Below are positions 9,300-18,001 of a stretch of DNA of 64,000 bases, in pieces; position 1 is the first letter of the stretch; every line of letters starts with the position of its first letter. The notes beneath the pieces are model-generated. The model saw nothing but the letters and a program-made list of their open reading frames with translations, had not been told where the DNA came from and searched no databases. Made by a program: the position numbers and the translations under genes. The DNA lies in the NCBI RefSeq assembly GCF_026241155.1, contig NZ_JAPFGP010000007.1, forward strand, positions 186,001-250,000, read 5' to 3'. The stretch comes from Paucibacter sp. PLA-PC-4 (lineage in GTDB: Bacteria; Pseudomonadota; Gammaproteobacteria; Burkholderiales; Burkholderiaceae_C).

Positions 9300-10793
9300 A
9301 TGGAAGATATTCTGATCAACTGGTCTCCGCAGGAGACCCGGGTGGCTGTGGTCGAAAACGGCTCGGTGCAGGAGTTGCACATCGAACGCACGCTGGAGCG
9401 CGGCCTGGTGGGCAATGTCTACTCGGGCAAGGTCGCTCGGGTGCTGCCGGGCATGCAATCGGCCTTCATCGACATCGGCCTGGAGCGGGCGGCCTTCTTG
9501 CATGTGGCTGATCTGCATGTCGCCGGCGTCAGCCCGCGCAGCCATCATGCCGAGGCGGGCACGGCGGTGCCGATCGAGCGCCTGGTGTTCGAGGGTCAGG
9601 CCTTGACCGTGCAGGTGATCAAGGATCCGATCGGCACCAAGGGCGCGCGGCTGTCGACCCAGATCAGCATTGCCGGCCGCATGCTGGTCCATCTGCCGCA
9701 AGACGACCATATTGGCATCTCGCAGAAGATCGGCTCGCCCGAGGCGCGTGAGGCTTTGCGAGCGCGCATGCAGGCCCTGGTCGGCACGCCGGCCGATAAC
9801 GGCGGCGGCAGCGGTGGCGGCGGCTTCATTCTGCGCACGAACGCCGAAGACGCCTCGGACCAAGAGCTGGCCACTGACATCGCCTATCTGCGCAAGACCT
9901 GGGCTCTGATACGCGAGCGCGCGCACCGCTCGCCGCCTGGCACCTTGCTGCATCAGGACCTGAGCCTGGTCGAGCGGGTACTGCGCGACCTCGTTAGCGA
10001 GCGTACCGGCTCGATCCGCATCGATTCGAAGATGCAGTACGAGGTGCTGCATGCTTTCGGCGAGCTCTACATGCCGGCGGCGACTGCCAAGCTGGAGCAT
10101 TACCGCGGCGAGCGGCCAATCTTCGATCTGAACAATATCGACGCCGAGCTGGTGCGCGCGCTGGCGCGCCGGGTCGATCTGAAGTCGGGTGGCTATCTGA
10201 TCGTCGACCAGACCGAGGCGATGACCACGGTGGACGTCAACACCGGTGGTTTCGTTGGCGCGCGAAATTTCGACGACACCATCTTCAAGACCAATCTGGA
10301 GGCGGCCGGCGCGATCGCGCGCCAGCTGCGCCTGCGCAATCTGGGCGGCATCATCATCGTCGACTTCATCGACATGACGCGCGAGGAGCACAAAAGTGCG
10401 GTGCTCAGCGAGTTCCGCAAGCAGCTCAGCAAGGATCGCACCAAGGTCACAGTGGGTGGCTTCACCCAGCTGGGCTTGGTCGAGATGACGCGCAAGCGCA
10501 CCCGCGAATCGCTGGCCCGCATGTTGTGTGAACCCTGCCCGACCTGCGAGGGCCGCGGCCAGATCAAGACCGCGCGCAGCGTCTGCTACGACATCATGCG
10601 CGAGATCCTGCGCGAGGCGCGCCAGTTCTCGCCCAAGGAGTTCCGCGTGGTCGCCGCCGCCAATGTGGTCGAGATGCTGCTGGACGAGGAGAGTCAGCAT
10701 CTGGCCGGCCTGTCGGACTTCATCGGCAAGCCCATCTCGTTGACCGCAGAGCCGGCCAACCAGACCGAGCACTATGACATCGTGCTGTTGTAG
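9300..10793 (+). CDS. rng: Ribonuclease G
   Basis: RNase G is an endoribonuclease acting in 5' maturation of 16S rRNA and in mRNA decay. The 497-residue protein starts with the canonical MEDILINWSPQETRVAVVE, has an S1-like RNA-binding segment (residues about 35-130), the catalytic VDVNTGG with IIIVDFIDM, and the zinc-link CEPCPTCEGRG. GGAG at 9287 is 9 bases before the ATG at 9300, so this start is preferred over the ATG at 9285. It closes the nadD-rsfS-rlmH-maf-rng block. Confidence 0.97.
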   Translation: MEDILINWSPQETRVAVVENGSVQELHIERTLERGLVGNVYSGKVARVLPGMQSAFIDIGLERAAFLHVADLHVAGVSPRSHHAEAGTAVPIERLVFEGQALTVQVIKDPIGTKGARLSTQISIAGRMLVHLPQDDHIGISQKIGSPEAREALRARMQALVGTPADNGGGSGGGGFILRTNAEDASDQELATDIAYLRKTWALIRERAHRSPPGTLLHQDLSLVERVLRDLVSERTGSIRIDSKMQYEVLHAFGELYMPAATAKLEHYRGERPIFDLNNIDAELVRALARRVDLKSGGYLIVDQTEAMTTVDVNTGGFVGARNFDDTIFKTNLEAAGAIARQLRLRNLGGIIIVDFIDMTREEHKSAVLSEFRKQLSKDRTKVTVGGFTQLGLVEMTRKRTRESLARMLCEPCPTCEGRGQIKTARSVCYDIMREILREARQFSPKEFRVVAAANVVEMLLDEESQHLAGLSDFIGKPISLTAEPANQTEHYDIVLL

Positions 10794-10810
10794 GGGGGAT
10801 AACAAGGATT

Positions 10811-10836
10811 CATAGGGAAAATTGATTTTCTCTATG
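10811..10836. promoter_or_regulatory. near-perfect palindrome before the nucleotidyltransferase gene
   Basis: Arms of 12 bases (CATAGGGAAAAT and ATTTTCTCTATG, one mismatch) are separated by two bases, 20 bases before the ATG at 10857. A second, weaker dyad (GGAAAT/ATTCC) lies at 10837-10855. The stretch is AT-rich in a GC-rich chromosome. This fits an operator for self-regulation by the HTH domain of the gene product. It could also act as a terminator hairpin for rng, but there is no T-run. Confidence 0.55.
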
Positions 10837-10856
10837 GAAATTAATATGATTCCCTC

Positions 10857-11507
10857 ATGCCCGCCGCGTCGCAGACCCAGAGCTACCTCCGGTACCCCTT
10901 GACCGGCCTGCTCGGCAGCGCCGGCAATGTGCGCGTCTTGCGCGCGCTGGTGGCAGACCGGGCTCTGCAGTCGGCGCCGCAACTGGCGGCGATGGCCGGG
11001 CTTACACCCCAGGGCGCCAGAGGGGTTCTCGACGCGCTGGCCCGCCAGCGCTTGGCCAAGGTCCATGGCTCGGGGCGGACGCAGCTCTATGAGCTGAACG
11101 CCAGCCACCCGCTGTCAGCGTCGCTGACCGCACTGTTCCAGCAGGAGCAAACTCGATGGGAGGGGCTTTTGACCTCGATTCGCGAGCTTCTTGAGCATCA
11201 TGGCGTTGCCATCAGTGCGGCATGGCTCTATGGCAGTGTGGCGCGCGGCGAAGATTCTCCCGCCAGCGACGTGGATGTTGCGCTCCTGGTTCGTTCTGCG
11301 GCTGTGGCTGAGCAGGTCCGCGAGGCCTTGATGCCGCTGGAAGATGAGCAGCAGATCCGCATCTCGCTCACCGCGCTGACGGCCAAGGAGCTGGCTGCGC
11401 TGCCTGAAGATGACCCCTGGTGGATGAACGTCGTGCGAGACAGCCGCGTCCTCAAGGGCGCCGCACCGGCGCAGGTCCGGCGGCGCTTGCTGAAAGTGGC
11501 CGCATGA
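10857..11507 (+). CDS. HTH-fused MNT-type nucleotidyltransferase (possible antitoxin)
   Basis: The 216-residue protein has an N-terminal winged helix (about residues 20-85, with LAAMAGLTPQGARGVLDALA) and a C-terminal minimal nucleotidyltransferase domain showing YGSVARGEDSPASDVDVALL, the GSxxRG...SDxD signature with both metal-binding Asp residues. MNT proteins often neutralise HEPN toxins by AMPylation. The next gene overlaps by 4 bases (ATGA). A palindrome lies directly upstream. The family call is firm; the antitoxin role is inferred from architecture and partner. Confidence 0.85.
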   Translation: MPAASQTQSYLRYPLTGLLGSAGNVRVLRALVADRALQSAPQLAAMAGLTPQGARGVLDALARQRLAKVHGSGRTQLYELNASHPLSASLTALFQQEQTRWEGLLTSIRELLEHHGVAISAAWLYGSVARGEDSPASDVDVALLVRSAAVAEQVREALMPLEDEQQIRISLTALTAKELAALPEDDPWWMNVVRDSRVLKGAAPAQVRRRLLKVAA

Positions 11508-11911
11508 CGGGCCAAGGGCCGCGCAAGACGGTTGACGGCGGGCACTCGAGCGCGCGCTTGTTGCAGGCTCGCGAGTTCCACGAGTCGGCCCGCAGCCAGG
11601 TCGTGCTGGCACAGAGCAAGCGCTACAACGACGCGGTCACACCGATGGTCGCGGCAGCGACCGCCTATGGGGACGCGATCTCCGCCCATGCGAGGGGCAT
11701 CGTCAACAAACAGGGCCACCAGAACGCGCCCCGCCTGCTGCGCGAAATCTTGGGCGACAGTCTGCCCGACAAGCAGGGTAAGTTCTTGCGCAAGCTGCTC
11801 GGTCCCAAGGTTGAGGTGAACTACGGGGCGCGGAGTACCACGCTGGACGAAGCACAGCGGCGACTCGCAGAGCTTGACGAGTTCGCCGTGTGGGCAGAGG
11901 GCAAGCTGTGA
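11504..11911 (+). CDS. HEPN-like helical protein, partner of the nucleotidyltransferase
   Basis: This 135-residue, probably all-helical protein starts at the ATGA overlap with the nucleotidyltransferase. Its pattern (ARLLQAREFHESARSQ, AAATAYGDAISAHARG, KQGHQNAPRLLREIL, VNYGARSTTLDEAQRRL) resembles HEPN-like proteins that sit beside HTH-nucleotidyltransferases, many in actinobacteria. A possible RNase-type Arg...His pair is in RGIVNKQGH, but its spacing (seven residues between) is longer than the usual Rx4-6H. So it may be a toxin, or a catalytically weak relative. The function is not proven. Confidence 0.5.
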   Translation: MTGQGPRKTVDGGHSSARLLQAREFHESARSQVVLAQSKRYNDAVTPMVAAATAYGDAISAHARGIVNKQGHQNAPRLLREILGDSLPDKQGKFLRKLLGPKVEVNYGARSTTLDEAQRRLAELDEFAVWAEGKL

Positions 11912-11921
11912 GACCGTGTCG

Positions 11922-12821
11922 ATGCGACTGAAGGCGATCGAGGTATTCAACGCGGTGATGCTGACCGGCACGGTCAGCGGTGCCGCGCGGCTGCTGCATG
12001 TGACCCAGCCGGCTGTCACGCAGGCGCTGCAGCATGCCGAGCAGCAGCTGGGCTACGTGCTGTTCAGTCGCCAGCGCCAGCGTCTGGTACCGACCCGCGA
12101 GGCCCAGGCCCTGTACCCCGAGGTGCAGCGCCTGATGTCGCAGTTGGAGTCGGTGCGGCGGCTGGCGGTAGCGCTGGGCAGCGGGGCTGATAGCGAGCTG
12201 CGCGTGCTGATCGTGCCTTCGCTGGCGGTGCGGGCCCTGCCCGATGCCTTGCAGCGTTTCCGGACTCGTTACCCGGACATGCCGGTGTCCATACGCAGCT
12301 TGCACTCCAACGAGATCGCCCGCGCGATCGCGCTGCAGGAGGGTGATGTGGGCATCGTCTACGGCAGCCCGGGCCATGCGGCCGTGCACGAGGAGCTGGT
12401 GGCCACCGGCCGCCTGGTCTGTGTCTCGCGGGTCGGCGGGGCCGGCGCGGACAAGCGAGCGACCGTGACGATGGAGGAGGTCCTGCGCGTGCCGTTGATA
12501 CGCATCGACGAGCGTGATCCGCTGGGCGCGATGCTGGCTGATCAATGGGCGCGGCTGGAGATGGCGCCGCAGGCCGGCATCACGGTGCAGACCCACCATA
12601 TCGCAATGGTGCTGGCCGAGCAGGGCTTCGGCCCGGCCATCATCGACTCCTTCACTGCCCAAGCCAGCCGCAGCGACACGCTGCATGTGCGGGCCTTGCT
12701 GCCCGAGGTGCCGGTTGAGGTGCGGGCGCTGCTGCCGCAGGGCCAGCGCTCGCCGCAGCCGGTGGCGGACTTTATTGCGGCGTTTCGTGAAGTGACGGAC
12801 GCTGGCTCAAGGACCAGCTGA
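11922..12821 (+). CDS. LysR-family transcriptional regulator
   Basis: The 299-residue protein has the LysR N-terminal helix-turn-helix (IEVFNAVMLTGTVSGAARLL, then VTQPAVTQALQHAEQQLGYVLF) and an effector-binding domain from about residue 90. ATG 11922 is chosen; a GTG two codons upstream is possible. It starts only 10 bases after the HEPN-like gene and its 3' end overlaps the convergent racemase gene by 50 bases. It may regulate the racemase/binding-protein pair, but no divergent target is visible. Confidence 0.9.
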   Translation: MRLKAIEVFNAVMLTGTVSGAARLLHVTQPAVTQALQHAEQQLGYVLFSRQRQRLVPTREAQALYPEVQRLMSQLESVRRLAVALGSGADSELRVLIVPSLAVRALPDALQRFRTRYPDMPVSIRSLHSNEIARAIALQEGDVGIVYGSPGHAAVHEELVATGRLVCVSRVGGAGADKRATVTMEEVLRVPLIRIDERDPLGAMLADQWARLEMAPQAGITVQTHHIAMVLAEQGFGPAIIDSFTAQASRSDTLHVRALLPEVPVEVRALLPQGQRSPQPVADFIAAFREVTDAGSRTS

Positions 12822-13512
12822 CCGCGCGTCGCGCAAGCGCGGCCGTCGCGTCAATCACCGGCACCGGCGCATTCCCGGTGGTCAATACCAGGGGGATTTC
12901 GGTGCAGCCGAGCACCAGGGCCGCAGCACCCCGGCGCTGCAGCGCCGCCGCCGCGCGCAGCAGCAGCTCGGATGCGTCATCCAAATGTCCGGCCTTGACC
13001 GCCTGGATGCCCGGCATCACCCAGTCCAGCATTTCGCTAGCCGTGGGTAGCAGCCATTGCACCTGCTTCGAGGCCGGGCGGTTCAGGTACAGGCCCGAGG
13101 CCAGGGTCGCATCAGTGGCCAACAGGCCGATGCGTGCGCCGGCGCCGGCGCTGGCCACCGCGTCTTCCAGCGCCGCATCGACCAGATGCAGCATCGGCAG
13201 GCCCAGCGCGGCCTGCAGCTCGTCGAACCACAGATGGGCGGTGTTGCAGGGCATCACGACCAGGCCGGCGCCGGCATCGCGCAGGCGCCGGCCGCTGGCC
13301 AGCATGGCCGCCAGCGGCGAGTCGCCCTCGCCGCGGAAGGCCTCGGTGCGGTCCGGCACCTGGGGGATTGAGCTCAGCACCACCGGCACATGCTCCTGGT
13401 CGCGCGCGGCCGGCGTGGCCGCCAGCATCTTGTGCATGAAGTCCAGCGAGGCCAGCGGCCCCATGCCGCCCAGCACACCCACCACATCGGTATCTACAAC
13501 TGCTGCAAGCAT
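12772..13512 (-). CDS. Aspartate/glutamate racemase family protein
   Basis: This 246-residue protein of the Asp/Glu racemase superfamily has the start VVGVLGGMGPLAS and both catalytic cysteines: PCNTAHLWF near residue 87 and LGCTEIPLVL near residue 198. Such enzymes interconvert L- and D-amino acids, usually aspartate, without cofactor. The ATG at 13512 is 8 bases after the stop of the binding-protein gene, so the two form an operon. The operon suggests that the amino acid taken up is racemised or used as a D-form; this is inferred. Confidence 0.88.
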   Translation of the reverse strand: MLAAVVDTDVVGVLGGMGPLASLDFMHKMLAATPAARDQEHVPVVLSSIPQVPDRTEAFRGEGDSPLAAMLASGRRLRDAGAGLVVMPCNTAHLWFDELQAALGLPMLHLVDAALEDAVASAGAGARIGLLATDATLASGLYLNRPASKQVQWLLPTASEMLDWVMPGIQAVKAGHLDDASELLLRAAAALQRRGAAALVLGCTEIPLVLTTGNAPVPVIDATAALARRAVSWSLSQRPSLHETPQ

Positions 13513-13520
13513 CGGGACTC

Positions 13521-14408
13521 TCAGATCGCCGGCTTGTCCGACAAGGCCTTCAGGTTGTCCTGCAATTCCTGGCTCATCGGCGCGTTCAGATTGATGCCCT
13601 TGGGCGGGATCGGAGACTGGAACCACTTCTTGTAGAGCGCCTCGAACTCGCCGCTCTTCATCAGGCCGGCCAAGGTGTCGTCGACCAGCTTCTTGAATGC
13701 CGGGTCGTCGCGGCGCAGCATGATCGCGTACGGCTCGACCTGCAGGGCCTCGCCGACCACGGCCAGCTCGGCCGGGTTCTGTGCGCTGGCGCGCAGGCCG
13801 TAGAGCAGGATGTCGTCCATGCCGAAGGCATCAGCCCGCTGCTGCTGAACCAAGAGGGCCGATTCGGCATGGTCCTTGGCGGCGATCAGCTCGAAGCCGA
13901 GGTTCCGCTCGGCATTGAGCTTGCGCAGCACTTGGTAGTTGGTCGTGCCGGTTGTCGAGACGACCTTCTTGCCCTTTAGATCGGCCGTGCTCTTGATCGG
14001 CGAGCCGGTCCTCACCAGCAGCCGTGTGCCGGTGTAGAAGTAGTTGGTCGCGAAGGCCACCTGCTTGGCGCGCTCGCTGTTGTTGGTGGTGGAGCCGCAC
14101 TCGATGTCGATCGTGCCGTTTTGTAGCAGCGGGATGCGGTTTTGCGAGGTCACAGCCTGGGTAGCGACCTTCAGATCGGCGCGGCCGGTCGCCTTCTTCA
14201 CCTGCTCGACGATCTTGCCGCAGATCTCCCAGCCGAATCCGACCGGCTGGCCTTCGCCGCCGAGGTAGGAGAACGGGATCGACGATTCCCGGTAGGCCAC
14301 AGTCATGCTGCCGCTGGCCTTGATTTTGTCCAAGGTGGCCGGCGTTTGTGCTAGGGCTGCGCCGCAGGCGCCGAGCAGGGTCAGGACGGTGAGGGTCGAG
14401 AGACGCAT
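13521..14408 (-). CDS. Amino-acid ABC transporter periplasmic binding protein (GltI-like)
   Basis: This 295-residue protein has a cleavable signal peptide (TLLGACGAALAQ, about residues 10-21). The SBP family 3 domain resembles glutamate/aspartate binding protein GltI: IKASGSMTVAYRESSIPFSY, IDIECGSTTNN with SERAKQVAF, and STTGTTNYQVLR. No permease or ATPase gene is next to it, so it must work with a transporter encoded elsewhere. It is cotranscribed with the racemase. Confidence 0.92.
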   Translation of the reverse strand: MRLSTLTVLTLLGACGAALAQTPATLDKIKASGSMTVAYRESSIPFSYLGGEGQPVGFGWEICGKIVEQVKKATGRADLKVATQAVTSQNRIPLLQNGTIDIECGSTTNNSERAKQVAFATNYFYTGTRLLVRTGSPIKSTADLKGKKVVSTTGTTNYQVLRKLNAERNLGFELIAAKDHAESALLVQQQRADAFGMDDILLYGLRASAQNPAELAVVGEALQVEPYAIMLRRDDPAFKKLVDDTLAGLMKSGEFEALYKKWFQSPIPPKGINLNAPMSQELQDNLKALSDKPAI

Positions 14409-14517
14409 GCTGAAATCCTTGTTGGGGGCTGACGAAGAGCCCCCATGCTATGGATTGCTGCGCCCGCTGTTCATCGTGTTTACACCGAGGGTCATAAGTT
14501 CAGCTAATGACCGAGTC

Positions 14518-15126
14518 TCAGGATTTGGCGGGGCGGGGCAGGCGGCCCAGCAGGTAGAACTCGTCATTGGGCCGCAGGGAGACGGCGTTGGCCAGGCGGT
14601 TGGACAATCCGAACAGCGCGGTGATCGATGTGATGTCCCAGATGTCCTCGTCGTCGAAGCCATGGGCGTGCAGGGTGCTGTAGTCGTTCTCGTCGACTTC
14701 GGCCGAGTGCAGGCAGACCTTGAGCGCGAAGTCCAGCATCGCGCGCTGGCGCGGCGTGATATCGGCCTTGCGATAGTTGGTCGCCAACTGGTCAGCCAGG
14801 CGCGGCGCCTTCTCGTAGACGCGCAAGATGGCGCCGTGCGCGACTACGCAGTACAGGCATTGGTTGGCGCCGCTGGTGGCAACGATGATCATCTCGCGCT
14901 CACCCTTGCTCAGGCCCGACTCGCGCAGTAGCAGCGCATCGTGATACGCCAAGAAGGCGCGGAACTCGTCGGGGCGGCGTGCCAGCGCGAGAAAGACATT
15001 CGGGACGAAGCCTGCTTTGTCCTGCACCTCCAGAATGCGCTGGCGCACGTCGTCGGGAAGGGTGCCGAGATCGTCGAGGTCCGGGGTGGGGTAGCGGCAC
15101 GGGGGCAGGGAGTTTGTCTCGCTCAT
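14518..15126 (-). CDS. Alkylhydroperoxidase-like (carboxymuconolactone decarboxylase family) protein
   Basis: The 202-residue protein belongs to the AhpD-like fold of peroxidase-related enzymes. It has the redox motif CLYC followed by VVAHG near residue 95, preceded by LSKGEREMIIVATSGANQ. These proteins reduce peroxides with help of a thiol system, though most members are untested. It reads away from tolB across a 129-base gap. Confidence 0.85.
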   Translation of the reverse strand: MSETNSLPPCRYPTPDLDDLGTLPDDVRQRILEVQDKAGFVPNVFLALARRPDEFRAFLAYHDALLLRESGLSKGEREMIIVATSGANQCLYCVVAHGAILRVYEKAPRLADQLATNYRKADITPRQRAMLDFALKVCLHSAEVDENDYSTLHAHGFDDEDIWDITSITALFGLSNRLANAVSLRPNDEFYLLGRLPRPAKS

Positions 15127-15255
15127 GGGGGCCTTTTGTTACTGTTTGCAGCATGATAGCCAGCGGCCTGAGCGGGCATTCAGCCGGCTCAGGCAAAATA
15201 CGGCCCTGCATTGAATGGCAGCGTCCGTCGTGGGCGCTCATGCTCAGCGAGTCGA

Positions 15256-16551
15256 ATGTCCGCAAACAAGCTATCCCGTCCCACTATCGATCTGATGCGC
15301 CGCAGCCTGCTGGGCTCGGCCGCCGCACTCAGCCTGCCGGCCTTGGCCCAATTTCGGGTGGAGATTGCCGGCGTAGGCGCGACGCGGATGCCGATTGCCA
15401 TTCCCGAGTTCCGCGATGAGGCGCGCAGCGGCCAGCCGGTGTCGGCCATCATTCGTGGCGATCTGGAGCGCAGCGGCCAGTTCCGCCTGATCGAGGCGCT
15501 GGCGGGACCCACCGAGAACTCGGCTCCCGAATGGTCCGAATGGCGTGGCCGCCAGGCTGATGCGCTGGCCGCCGGCTCGGTGACACGGCTGGCCGATGGA
15601 CGCTTCGATGTGCGCCACAAGCTCTGGGACGTGGTCAAGGGCCAGGACCTCGGCGGCGAGGCCCATGCGGTGGCACCCGACGATGTGCGTCTGGCCGCGC
15701 ACCGCATCGCCGATTCGATCTACCAGAAGCTGACCGGCGAGCGCGGCGTGTTCGCGACCCGCATGGCTTATGTGACCAAGGCCGGCGGTCGCTACTCGCT
15801 GCGCATCACCGATGCCGACGGCGAGGGCGGCCAGGTGGCCCTGGGCAGCCCCGATCCGATCATTTCGCCGACCTGGTCGCCCGACGGCCGCGAGCTGGCC
15901 TATGTTTCCTTCGAGAGCCGCAAGGCGGTGGTCTGGGTGCAGGACCTGTCGACTGGCCGGCGTCGCGTGCTGGCCGATTTCCGCGGCAGCAATAGTGCAC
16001 CGGCCTTCTCGCCTGACGGCCAGCAACTGGCGTTGACTCTGTCGCGCGAGGGCGGCTCCCAGCTCTTCATGATGAACCGCAATGGCTCGGGTCTGCGCCG
16101 GCTGACGCAGAGCTCGGCCATCGACACTGAGCCGGTGTTTGCACCCGACGGCCAGACCCTGTTCTTCGTCAGCGACCGTGGTGGCAGCCCGCAGATCTAC
16201 CGCATGCCGGTGGCCGGTGGCGCGCCCGTGCGTGTCAGCTTCAACGGCAGCTACAACATCAGCCCGGCCATCAGCCCGGACGGCAAGACCCTGGCCTACA
16301 TCACCCGCAGCGGCGGCGCGTTCCGCCTCAGCGTGATGGATCTGGCCAGCGGCGCGGTGCAACAGATCAGTGACACCAGCGACGACGAGAGTCCCAGCTT
16401 CGCGCCGAACGGGCGTCTGCTGGTCTACGCGACCCGCGTCGGCGGCAAGGATGTGCTGATGACGACGACGTTGGACGGTCGCATCAAGGCCAAGCTGGTG
16501 TCGACTGCGGCCGATGTGCGCGAGCCGACCTGGGGCCCATTCGGGCGCTAA
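15256..16551 (+). CDS. tolB: Tol-Pal system protein TolB
   Basis: TolB is the periplasmic beta-propeller of the Tol-Pal envelope machine; it binds Pal and TolA. The protein (431 residues from ATG 15256) has a signal peptide (MRRSLLGSAAALSLPALAQ), an N-terminal domain, and repeated propeller blades with SPDG motifs (TWSPDGRELAYVSFESRK, FSPDGQQLALTLS, APDGQTLFFVSDRGG, SPDGKTLAYITRSGG). ATG 15295, just before MRRSLLG, is an equally possible start. It is followed by pal and cpoB. tolQ, tolR and tolA are not upstream. Confidence 0.96.
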   Translation: MSANKLSRPTIDLMRRSLLGSAAALSLPALAQFRVEIAGVGATRMPIAIPEFRDEARSGQPVSAIIRGDLERSGQFRLIEALAGPTENSAPEWSEWRGRQADALAAGSVTRLADGRFDVRHKLWDVVKGQDLGGEAHAVAPDDVRLAAHRIADSIYQKLTGERGVFATRMAYVTKAGGRYSLRITDADGEGGQVALGSPDPIISPTWSPDGRELAYVSFESRKAVVWVQDLSTGRRRVLADFRGSNSAPAFSPDGQQLALTLSREGGSQLFMMNRNGSGLRRLTQSSAIDTEPVFAPDGQTLFFVSDRGGSPQIYRMPVAGGAPVRVSFNGSYNISPAISPDGKTLAYITRSGGAFRLSVMDLASGAVQQISDTSDDESPSFAPNGRLLVYATRVGGKDVLMTTTLDGRIKAKLVSTAADVREPTWGPFGR

Positions 16552-16614
16552 AGGCAACGATTGAATTTCATGCCGCTTTGCGAGGGCAAGGCGATTTCCT
16601 TAGGAGTGATAGTG

Positions 16615-17148
16615 ATGATGATGAACAAGCTGGCCTTTTCCGTTCTGGCCGCCGCCGCCCTGGTGGGCTGCAGCTCCACCAAGCTGGACGAGCCCGCGCC
16701 GGTCGAATCCCGCCCGGTGACGGCCGCACCGTCGGGCAATACCGGCGCCAACACCGCGCCGACCTCGGAGTCCAAGGTCGCTACCGTCGACTTGGCGGCC
16801 CAGGCTGCCGCTGCGGTGTCCAGCCTGCGCGTGGTCTATTTCGACTACGACAGCTTTGTCGTCAAGTCCGACTTCCAGAACGTCATCGACGGCCATGCCA
16901 AGCGCATGAATGTCGACACCAAGGTGGCCTTGCGTCTGGAAGGCCATACCGACGAGCGCGGCGGCAGCGAGTACAACCTGGCCCTGGGTCAAAAGCGCGC
17001 CGAGGCCGTGGCCAAGTCGCTGGGTCTGCTGGGTGTGCCGGCAGCACGAGTGGAGCCGGTCAGCTTCGGCAAGGAGCGCCCGGCCGTGCAAGGCAGCGAC
17101 GAGGCCGCCTGGGCCAAGAACCGTCGCGTCGAGCTGAAGGACAAGTGA
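16615..17148 (+). CDS. pal: Peptidoglycan-associated lipoprotein Pal
   Basis: Pal anchors the outer membrane to peptidoglycan. The 177-residue protein has a lipoprotein signal with lipobox LVGC (Cys about residue 19) and a C-terminal OmpA-like domain with VYFDYDSF, LEGHTDERGGSEYNLALGQK and NRRVEL. Three ATGs lie in tandem (16615, 16618, 16621); AGGAG at 16602 is 8 bases before the first, which is used. It sits between tolB and cpoB. Confidence 0.97.
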   Translation: MMMNKLAFSVLAAAALVGCSSTKLDEPAPVESRPVTAAPSGNTGANTAPTSESKVATVDLAAQAAAAVSSLRVVYFDYDSFVVKSDFQNVIDGHAKRMNVDTKVALRLEGHTDERGGSEYNLALGQKRAEAVAKSLGLLGVPAARVEPVSFGKERPAVQGSDEAAWAKNRRVELKDK

Positions 17149-17149
17149 G

Positions 17150-17923
17150 ATGAGGGCACTGAGATCCGGCCTCGGCGCGCTGGCGCTGGCGGCCCTGGGC
17201 TTGTGCAGCCAGCCGGCCTTCGCGCTGTTCGAGGACGACGAGGCACGCAAGGCCATTTTGGAGCTGCGCACGCGGCTACAGCAAAGCGAGGAGGCGCAAC
17301 GCAAGGCCTCCGAGCAGCAGGCGCAGGAGCAGATCGCGCCGCTGCGCCGCAGCCTGCTGGATCTCAATGCCCAGATCGAGGCCTTGCGCAGCGAGGTCGC
17401 CAAGCTGCGCGGCCAGAACGAGCAGTTGGCACGCGACTTGGCCGAGACCCAGCGCAAGCTGGCCGACCAGTCGCAGTCGCTGGAGACTCGTCTGCGCCCG
17501 CTGGAGCCTCAGAAGGTGGTGCTGGACGGTCGTGAGTTCCAGGCCGGCCCAGACGAGAAAACGCAGTACGAGGCCGCGATGGCGCTGGTGCGCCGCGGTG
17601 ACTTCGCCGAAGCCGCCACGGCGCTGGCGGCCTTCCAGCGTCGCTTCCCGTCCAGCGGCTATGGTGACTCGGCGCGCTTTTGGCTCGGCAATGCGCTTTA
17701 CGGCAAACGCGACTACAAGGAAGCGATTGCGACATTCAAGGCCTTCGTGGCCGCGAATCCAGCCCATCCGCGCGCGGCTGAAGCCATGCTGGCCATGGCT
17801 AACTGCCAGATCGAGCTCAAGGAGGTGAAGGGCGCGCGACGCAGCCTGGAAGACCTCTTGAAGGCCTATCCGGGCACCGAGGCCGCTCAGGCGGCCAAGG
17901 AGCGATTGGCGTCCCTGAAATAG
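17150..17923 (+). CDS. cpoB: Cell division coordinator CpoB
   Basis: CpoB (YbgF) is a periplasmic protein linking peptidoglycan synthesis with outer-membrane constriction. The 257-residue protein has a signal peptide (ALAALGLCSQPAFA), a coiled coil of about residues 33-115 rich in Glu, Gln and Arg, and C-terminal TPR repeats (AMALVRRGDFAEAATALAAF, LGNALYGKRDYKEAIATFKA). It starts one base after the pal stop. A terminator follows at 17947. Confidence 0.95.
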   Translation: MRALRSGLGALALAALGLCSQPAFALFEDDEARKAILELRTRLQQSEEAQRKASEQQAQEQIAPLRRSLLDLNAQIEALRSEVAKLRGQNEQLARDLAETQRKLADQSQSLETRLRPLEPQKVVLDGREFQAGPDEKTQYEAAMALVRRGDFAEAATALAAFQRRFPSSGYGDSARFWLGNALYGKRDYKEAIATFKAFVAANPAHPRAAEAMLAMANCQIELKEVKGARRSLEDLLKAYPGTEAAQAAKERLASLK

Positions 17924-17946
17924 CAGCCTCGCGCCTGAAAGACCTG

Positions 17947-17977
17947 GCCCCACCGGTTTCGGCCCGTGGGGCTTTTT
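17947..17977 (+). terminator. rho-independent terminator after cpoB
   Basis: GCCCCAC pairs with GTGGGGC across a 12-base loop and is followed directly by five T. It lies 23 bases after the cpoB stop and ends the tolB-pal-cpoB transcript. Confidence 0.85.
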
Positions 17978-18001
17978 CATTGCCGCCTAGAATCCCGCCC
18001 C

